DNA of 34,985 nt from an uncultured Parabacteroides sp. (GTDB lineage Bacteria; Bacteroidota; Bacteroidia; Bacteroidales; Tannerellaceae), in contig CALCST010000010.1 in assembly GCA_937894065.1 (NCBI GenBank), positions 1-34,985 of the forward strand, written 5' to 3'. The notes below the pieces were generated by a model. That model was not told the DNA's origin, made no database searches, and saw only the letters and a list, made by a program, of their open reading frames with translations. The position numbers and the translations under genes are program-made. Positions 32,601 to 34,985 of this stretch are shown one piece after another. Positions within the stretch are counted from its first letter, which is position 1; the number at the start of each line of letters is the position of its first letter.

Positions 32601-32922
32601 GAGAAGCAGATCCTCCTTTAGCTCTGGAAATAATGATCATTTTTCCTTTTACTTTGAAGTCCAATCCCTCACCAAGAACCGTAGATAAGACTTCTTCCAA
32701 AGTTGCATTTTCAAAGCTTCTGTTAATTACTTTCTGCTCATTTACTTCACCTTTTTTGTAGATAACAGAATAATGTAATTCGTTTTCCACTTCGGTTAAC
32801 ACTTCCTTCAACGTCACATTATTAAATTGTTTTGTGATGTTGGTTTGTAGCACAGCATAACTATTAACACTTCCGGTTAACAATAAGGCTAACAGTAATG
32901 ATTTTCCATACTTTCTATTCAT
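29638..32922 (-). CDS. susC-like: SusC/RagA-type TonB-dependent transporter with STN domain
   Basis: Outer-membrane TonB-dependent importer for oligosaccharides. From the ATG at 32922 the product is 1094 residues; a TTG at 32928 in frame is a weaker start. A signal peptide (about 1-24) is followed by an STN signalling domain (about 28-98, KQFNNVTLKEVLTEVEN to KVKGKMIIIS). A carboxypeptidase-D-like domain (about 119-190) comes next, then the SusC motif SEVVVVGYGVQ, a plug domain with DVVLS and PLILVDGIE, and the barrel ending in VNFGVNVVF. The STN domain marks it as a transducer that contacts a FecR anti-sigma protein, and fecR is 30 bp upstream. This regulatory type is common in loci aimed at host glycans. 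Confidence 0.96.
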   Translation of the reverse strand: MNRKYGKSLLLALLLTGSVNSYAVLQTNITKQFNNVTLKEVLTEVENELHYSVIYKKGEVNEQKVINRSFENATLEEVLSTVLGEGLDFKVKGKMIIISRAKGGSASHSSAPQQAKKQVTGVVKDDMGVPVIGANVLVKGTSNGTITDMDGKYSLQVDENSVLQISYIGYSTKEIAVAGKNVVDVVLSEDSEKLSEVVVVGYGVQRKVTTSGAVTKLEGEEINKMTVVNATKALQGLSSGITVMDRGGAPGSDDPEIYLRGVGTTGDAKPLILVDGIEMSLSQIPASDIENISVLKDAASASIYGSRAAHGVILVTTKRGKEGKMTVSYNGTIGFQDRAVKAKSVTAREYMSMVNEALFNAGGQPAKYSEEDMLAAENGTYPYVDWLGEVYQPTYITQHTLNLNGGTETGRYMLSFDYLDQPGITENTKFKRYNYRINTDIKVGKMIKVSSDLTYRHIDRLWPEGLGSAQADVWSMQPTSPIYYDNGDYALDKQNRNAVSCLDLDVVGEDQYNKDELYGQVKVDFEPIKDLVFTGMASLNGIWDRRKVHYKNHKYYNEAGELVTQRNNPNSVADTRNNSYQMTLRFLANYKKKFNEVHDFSVLYGMEQISYRNYYSFAQRKDLISDELPDVSLGSASSQFASGYPTMWGINSFFGRINYGFKDKYLFEANIRTDGSSRFAKGHKWGVFPSFSAAWRLSEEDFIKNLNFFDNLKLRASWGQTGNERISEFMYLPQYGTENVIINGALTTAVRQSQMANPDITWETVEQTNVGLDFSFLNNSIYGELDWYSKDTKDILLALGIPHFIGLDAPEQNAGVVRNSGFEAMLGFRKKLGEVNFSTSVNFSYNKNQWIDRGGDDENIDGWVIQTIGAPLNAFYIYEADGLIANEQELAEYKAAYASDPRGMSVLQAGDVKLVDRNGDGTIDPDDRTVYNSNIPKFIYGINLSADWKGFDISLLFQGTSGSHRFLYGEFIEGPSYEAFTGIHFRDRWTEDNQDPNASMPRLEAANNRNASTYNSFFMQNSSYLRLKNAQLGYTFGKDITDKLRISKLRLYLSGSNLLTFSSLYQGLDPEGSDGRISEFPPLKIVNFGVNVVF

Positions 32923-32952
32923 AATCAAGTATAAGTAAAGTTTTAAACATAT

Positions 32953-33921
32953 TTATTGTTTCAGAATCAATATTCTATCATTATCTTTCTTATATTTTAT
33001 AGGAATAATCTGACTCAAGGCATTCAAAACATTATCTACAGTTTCCTGACTTTGTAATGTTATTCTGAATTCAGTTTTTCCATCAAGATTATCATCAAGA
33101 ATAATATCTACATCATATTTTCTTGACAACCGTTTCGACAGTTCCTTCAAACTTATACTGTCAAATCTCAAGCTTCCGTCTATCCATGAATTACTCTGAG
33201 ACACATCAGTATTGTAATGACTTATCTTTCCGGATGTTTTATCCAAAAGAACTTCTTCACCTGGCAACACTGCAATATCTTTATTACCATATCTGACATT
33301 GATTTTTCCTTCCAGAAGAGTTGTAGTTGTTTCATCATCATCAGAATATGATGTCACATTAAATTTTGTACCTTTAACTACAACATCATAGTTCTGTGTT
33401 TTAACAGTAAATGGTATCTCCCCAGGCTGTTTGGTAACCTCAAAATAAGCTTCACCATAAAGTTCTACTTCCCTATTTTTAGAATTAAACTGACTTCCAT
33501 ATTTTAATGTAGAACCAGCATTCAGCCAAACAGAAGTTCCATCAGCTAAAACGACTTTACTACGTTCTCCATTTGAAGTTTCCACAATAAAAAATTCCTC
33601 AGCCTTCTCTTCAGGTTTTGTAAAATAGTGAACGCCTTCAAAAACGGCAAAAGAGATAATAGCTGCAGCCGCATATTCAATAATCCTTTTAAATGGTATA
33701 AGAGATATGGATTTACCAACAGATTTACTACTGATATTTTGTTTACAAACAATATTCTTGCCAGATTCCAAATCCTCAAACCATTCATCTTCCCATTTTC
33801 TGAAAAGCAAATCATTTTCTTTCGAAGCTTTTACGAAATCATATAACTCAACTTCTTCTTCAAAAGAAATATTTCCTTCAAAATATTTGACAGCAATACT
33901 ATGTATTCTAGTGTTCTTCAT
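32953..33921 (-). CDS. FecR-type anti-sigma factor
   Basis: Inner-membrane regulator that receives the signal from the STN domain of SusC and controls an ECF sigma factor. The 322-residue product has a cytoplasmic N-terminal helical part (1-79), one membrane helix (about 80-97, RIIEYAAAAIISFAVFEGV), a periplasmic FecR domain (about 110-215, with VVLADGTSVWLNAGS) and a C-terminal DUF4974-type domain (about 245-322). In most such loci a sigma gene precedes fecR. Here the upstream gene is an outer-membrane protein gene ended by its own terminator, so the sigma partner is not adjacent. It begins the locus. Confidence 0.93.
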   Translation of the reverse strand: MKNTRIHSIAVKYFEGNISFEEEVELYDFVKASKENDLLFRKWEDEWFEDLESGKNIVCKQNISSKSVGKSISLIPFKRIIEYAAAAIISFAVFEGVHYFTKPEEKAEEFFIVETSNGERSKVVLADGTSVWLNAGSTLKYGSQFNSKNREVELYGEAYFEVTKQPGEIPFTVKTQNYDVVVKGTKFNVTSYSDDDETTTTLLEGKINVRYGNKDIAVLPGEEVLLDKTSGKISHYNTDVSQSNSWIDGSLRFDSISLKELSKRLSRKYDVDIILDDNLDGKTEFRITLQSQETVDNVLNALSQIIPIKYKKDNDRILILKQ

Positions 33922-33942
33922 GTATATTTCAAATGCTTTCTA

Positions 33943-33972
33943 ATGATAAAACAACTGAAATGGATTTTACCC
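33943..33972 (-). promoter_or_regulatory. Possible ECF-sigma promoter before fecR
   Basis: No TTTG/TAnnTTTG promoter was found upstream of fecR. On the minus strand A-tracts (about 34009-33980) lead to GGTTGGGTAAAA, followed at about -10 distance by GTTTTATC. Similar A-tract plus GGGTA arrangements are seen, from memory, before other Bacteroides fecR loci. This is a weak call. Confidence 0.28.
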
Positions 33973-34016
33973 AACCTTAAAAAGTTATTTTTTTCGAGTT
34001 TTTTTCGTTTTAACAC

Positions 34017-34060
34017 AAAAAAAATACAAGCCGACAGTTTTAAACCGTATCGACTTGTAT
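34017..34060 (-). terminator. Terminator of the outer-membrane protein gene
   Basis: ATACAAG (34024-34030) pairs with CTTGTAT (34054-34060), and CGA (34032-34034) with TCG (34050-34052), with further pairing possible inside. On the minus strand it runs into eight T (34024-34017). It separates the gene at 34103 from fecR. Confidence 0.75.
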
Positions 34061-34102
34061 CTAAACACTTGTAAGTATGCTTAATAAGGCACTCTTATCT
34101 AT

Positions 34103-34840
34103 TTAAAATATTCTTCCAGACAATGTAAGTTTAATCACCGGATATACTTTAACTTTCTCAATAATATCAGAGAAAGTATCATCTGTTTCAACTGTTGTTG
34201 AAGTTGTTGTTCCTAAATCCGAATAAACTTCTGGTGTTCCATGGAACTGAACTCCTGCTTCGAACATAACTCCAAGGCGTTTACGAGGAACAGGGCATCC
34301 AAATCCCAATCCTAAATACGGACGGAATGCTGAGACTTTCAAACCTCCAGATACATTTCCGTTCTTATCAATAGGTAATATGCAATCACCTATTGCTATA
34401 CCTACTTCATTACCTTGAGAAACATACTCACCTATTTCATCACTATGTCCAGAAACTTTAACCAACTTATCTCCGCCAAAATATGCACCTCCGGCAATAA
34501 AAAAGTTAGCAGTTTTAATAGGATAGAAATTAAGAAGCAACTCTCCGGAAACTCTTCCCATCTCTCCACCGACTTCCAATGTAGAAGCTATATCATTATT
34601 AGCTACAGACATTTCAACATCCACATCTGTGCTAAGTTTGAAATTCGGCATCATCACCACTCCTGCACGCAACGCAAGATAATTACCGATAGGTGTTGCA
34701 AGGTTAACTCCTACACCTGACAAACCTACGTTAACTCCCACTCCTAGTGAATTGAAATAACCATAATCTTCCTGTGCACACAACTCATTTCCTGAGAATA
34801 ACAGGAAGGCTGAAAGAATTGACAATAAAAACTTTTTCAT
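34103..34840 (-). CDS. Outer-membrane beta-barrel-like protein, unknown function
   Basis: I do not recognise a named family. The 245-residue product has a cleavable signal peptide (about 1-22, ending ELCAQ). Alternating hydrophobic strands rich in Gly follow (SLGVGVNVGLSGVGVNLATP, YLALRAGVVMMPN, FRPYLGLGFGCPV). It ends in LTLSGRIF with a terminal Phe, as expected of a barrel recognised by BamA. Size suggests an 8- to 12-stranded barrel. It has its own promoter with a perfect palindrome and its own terminator, so it is monocistronic. Its place next to fecR may be chance. Confidence 0.78.
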   Translation of the reverse strand: MKKFLLSILSAFLLFSGNELCAQEDYGYFNSLGVGVNVGLSGVGVNLATPIGNYLALRAGVVMMPNFKLSTDVDVEMSVANNDIASTLEVGGEMGRVSGELLLNFYPIKTANFFIAGGAYFGGDKLVKVSGHSDEIGEYVSQGNEVGIAIGDCILPIDKNGNVSGGLKVSAFRPYLGLGFGCPVPRKRLGVMFEAGVQFHGTPEVYSDLGTTTSTTVETDDTFSDIIEKVKVYPVIKLTLSGRIF

Positions 34841-34865
34841 ATTTTATCTGATTTATAATAATTAA

Positions 34866-34889
34866 CAAAATTACATATTATAATATGTA
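34866..34889 (-). promoter_or_regulatory. Promoter -7 box with adjoining 18-bp palindrome
   Basis: On the minus strand TAATTTTG (34873-34866) matches the -7 consensus, giving a leader of about 19 nt. Directly upstream, 34872-34889 is a perfect palindrome, TACATATTATAATATGTA, overlapping the -7 box by two bases and filling the spacer. No TTTG is found at -33, so an activator or repressor acting at the palindrome is plausible. Confidence 0.55.
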
Positions 34890-34937
34890 TAACCATTACT
34901 TTTCTGGAATTTTTGATTTGAGAGAAAATATATAAAC

Positions 34938-34971
34938 AAAAAAAGACCCGATTCCTTTCGGAACCGAGTCT
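34938..34971 (-). terminator. Terminator of a gene beyond the right edge
   Basis: As minus-strand RNA, 34971-34960 pairs with 34955-34944 over 12 bp (two G-U pairs) around a GAAA tetraloop, followed by seven T (34944-34938). A minus-strand gene must therefore end just right of the window. Confidence 0.9.
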
Positions 34972-34985
34972 CTTCGCTTTCTAAA

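Noticed and set aside
29638..33921. TonB-dependent siderophore (Fec-type) iron uptake system
   Set aside because: FecR plus an STN domain also occurs in ferric citrate systems, but the receptor is SusC-type and is followed by SusD and glycosidases, so glycan uptake fits better.

Overview
The window reads as chromosome from a Bacteroidaceae-type organism (order Bacteroidales). Supporting signs are a SusC/SusD pair with a FecR-type anti-sigma factor, Bacteroides promoters (-33 TTTG, 19-21 bp, -7 TAnnTTTG) at most gene starts, few Shine-Dalgarno sites, A-rich leaders, AT-rich DNA, and family-typical orders such as tig-clpP-clpX-recQ and ftsX-DUF3098-uppP-truB-queA-folK. No tRNA, rRNA, phage, transposase or CRISPR array was seen. 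The species cannot be fixed from this sequence alone.

Layout. (1) 1-3139: a promoter firing off the left edge, an unusual array of four palindromes at exact 22-bp pitch, then ald and miaB on the minus strand. (2) 3140-6042: a tandemly duplicated, palindrome-bearing promoter drives a small membrane protein on the plus strand. It converges on a minus-strand operon mlaE-mlaF-ECF sigma. (3) 6194-13937: lptB, a CPBP membrane protease facing it, then the protein quality-control block tig-clpP-clpX with recQ, closed by a bidirectional terminator. A long hairpin element lies between tig and clpP. (4) 13942-21232: a phosphodiesterase-like lipoprotein, metK with a SAM-II-type riboswitch directly after its promoter, then a housekeeping operon read right to left (ftsX, DUF3098, uppP, truB, queA, folK, a small basic protein). 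(5) 21277-21454: a second 22-bp-pitch array, with a different motif, beside a strong terminator. (6) 21473-33921: a polysaccharide utilisation locus on the minus strand: fecR, susC (with STN domain), susD, two six-hairpin-type glycosidases and a GH2 enzyme. (7) 34103-34971: an outer-membrane beta-barrel-like protein with a perfect 18-bp palindrome in its promoter, and a terminator for a gene beyond the right edge.

How the genes work together. SusC/SusD would bind and import glycan, the lipoprotein and periplasmic hydrolases would trim it, and the STN domain of SusC would signal through FecR to an ECF sigma factor. No sigma gene is next to fecR. The only ECF sigma gene in the window sits about 29 kb away, translationally overlapped with mlaF, so whether they are partners is an open question. 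MetK makes the SAM that QueA and MiaB consume, and its leader appears to sense SAM.

Most worth a second look: the two intergenic arrays that share a 22-bp pitch but not a motif, the duplicated palindromic promoter at 3391-3541, the tig-clpP hairpin, the SAM-II-like leader, and the palindrome inside the promoter at 34866-34889.
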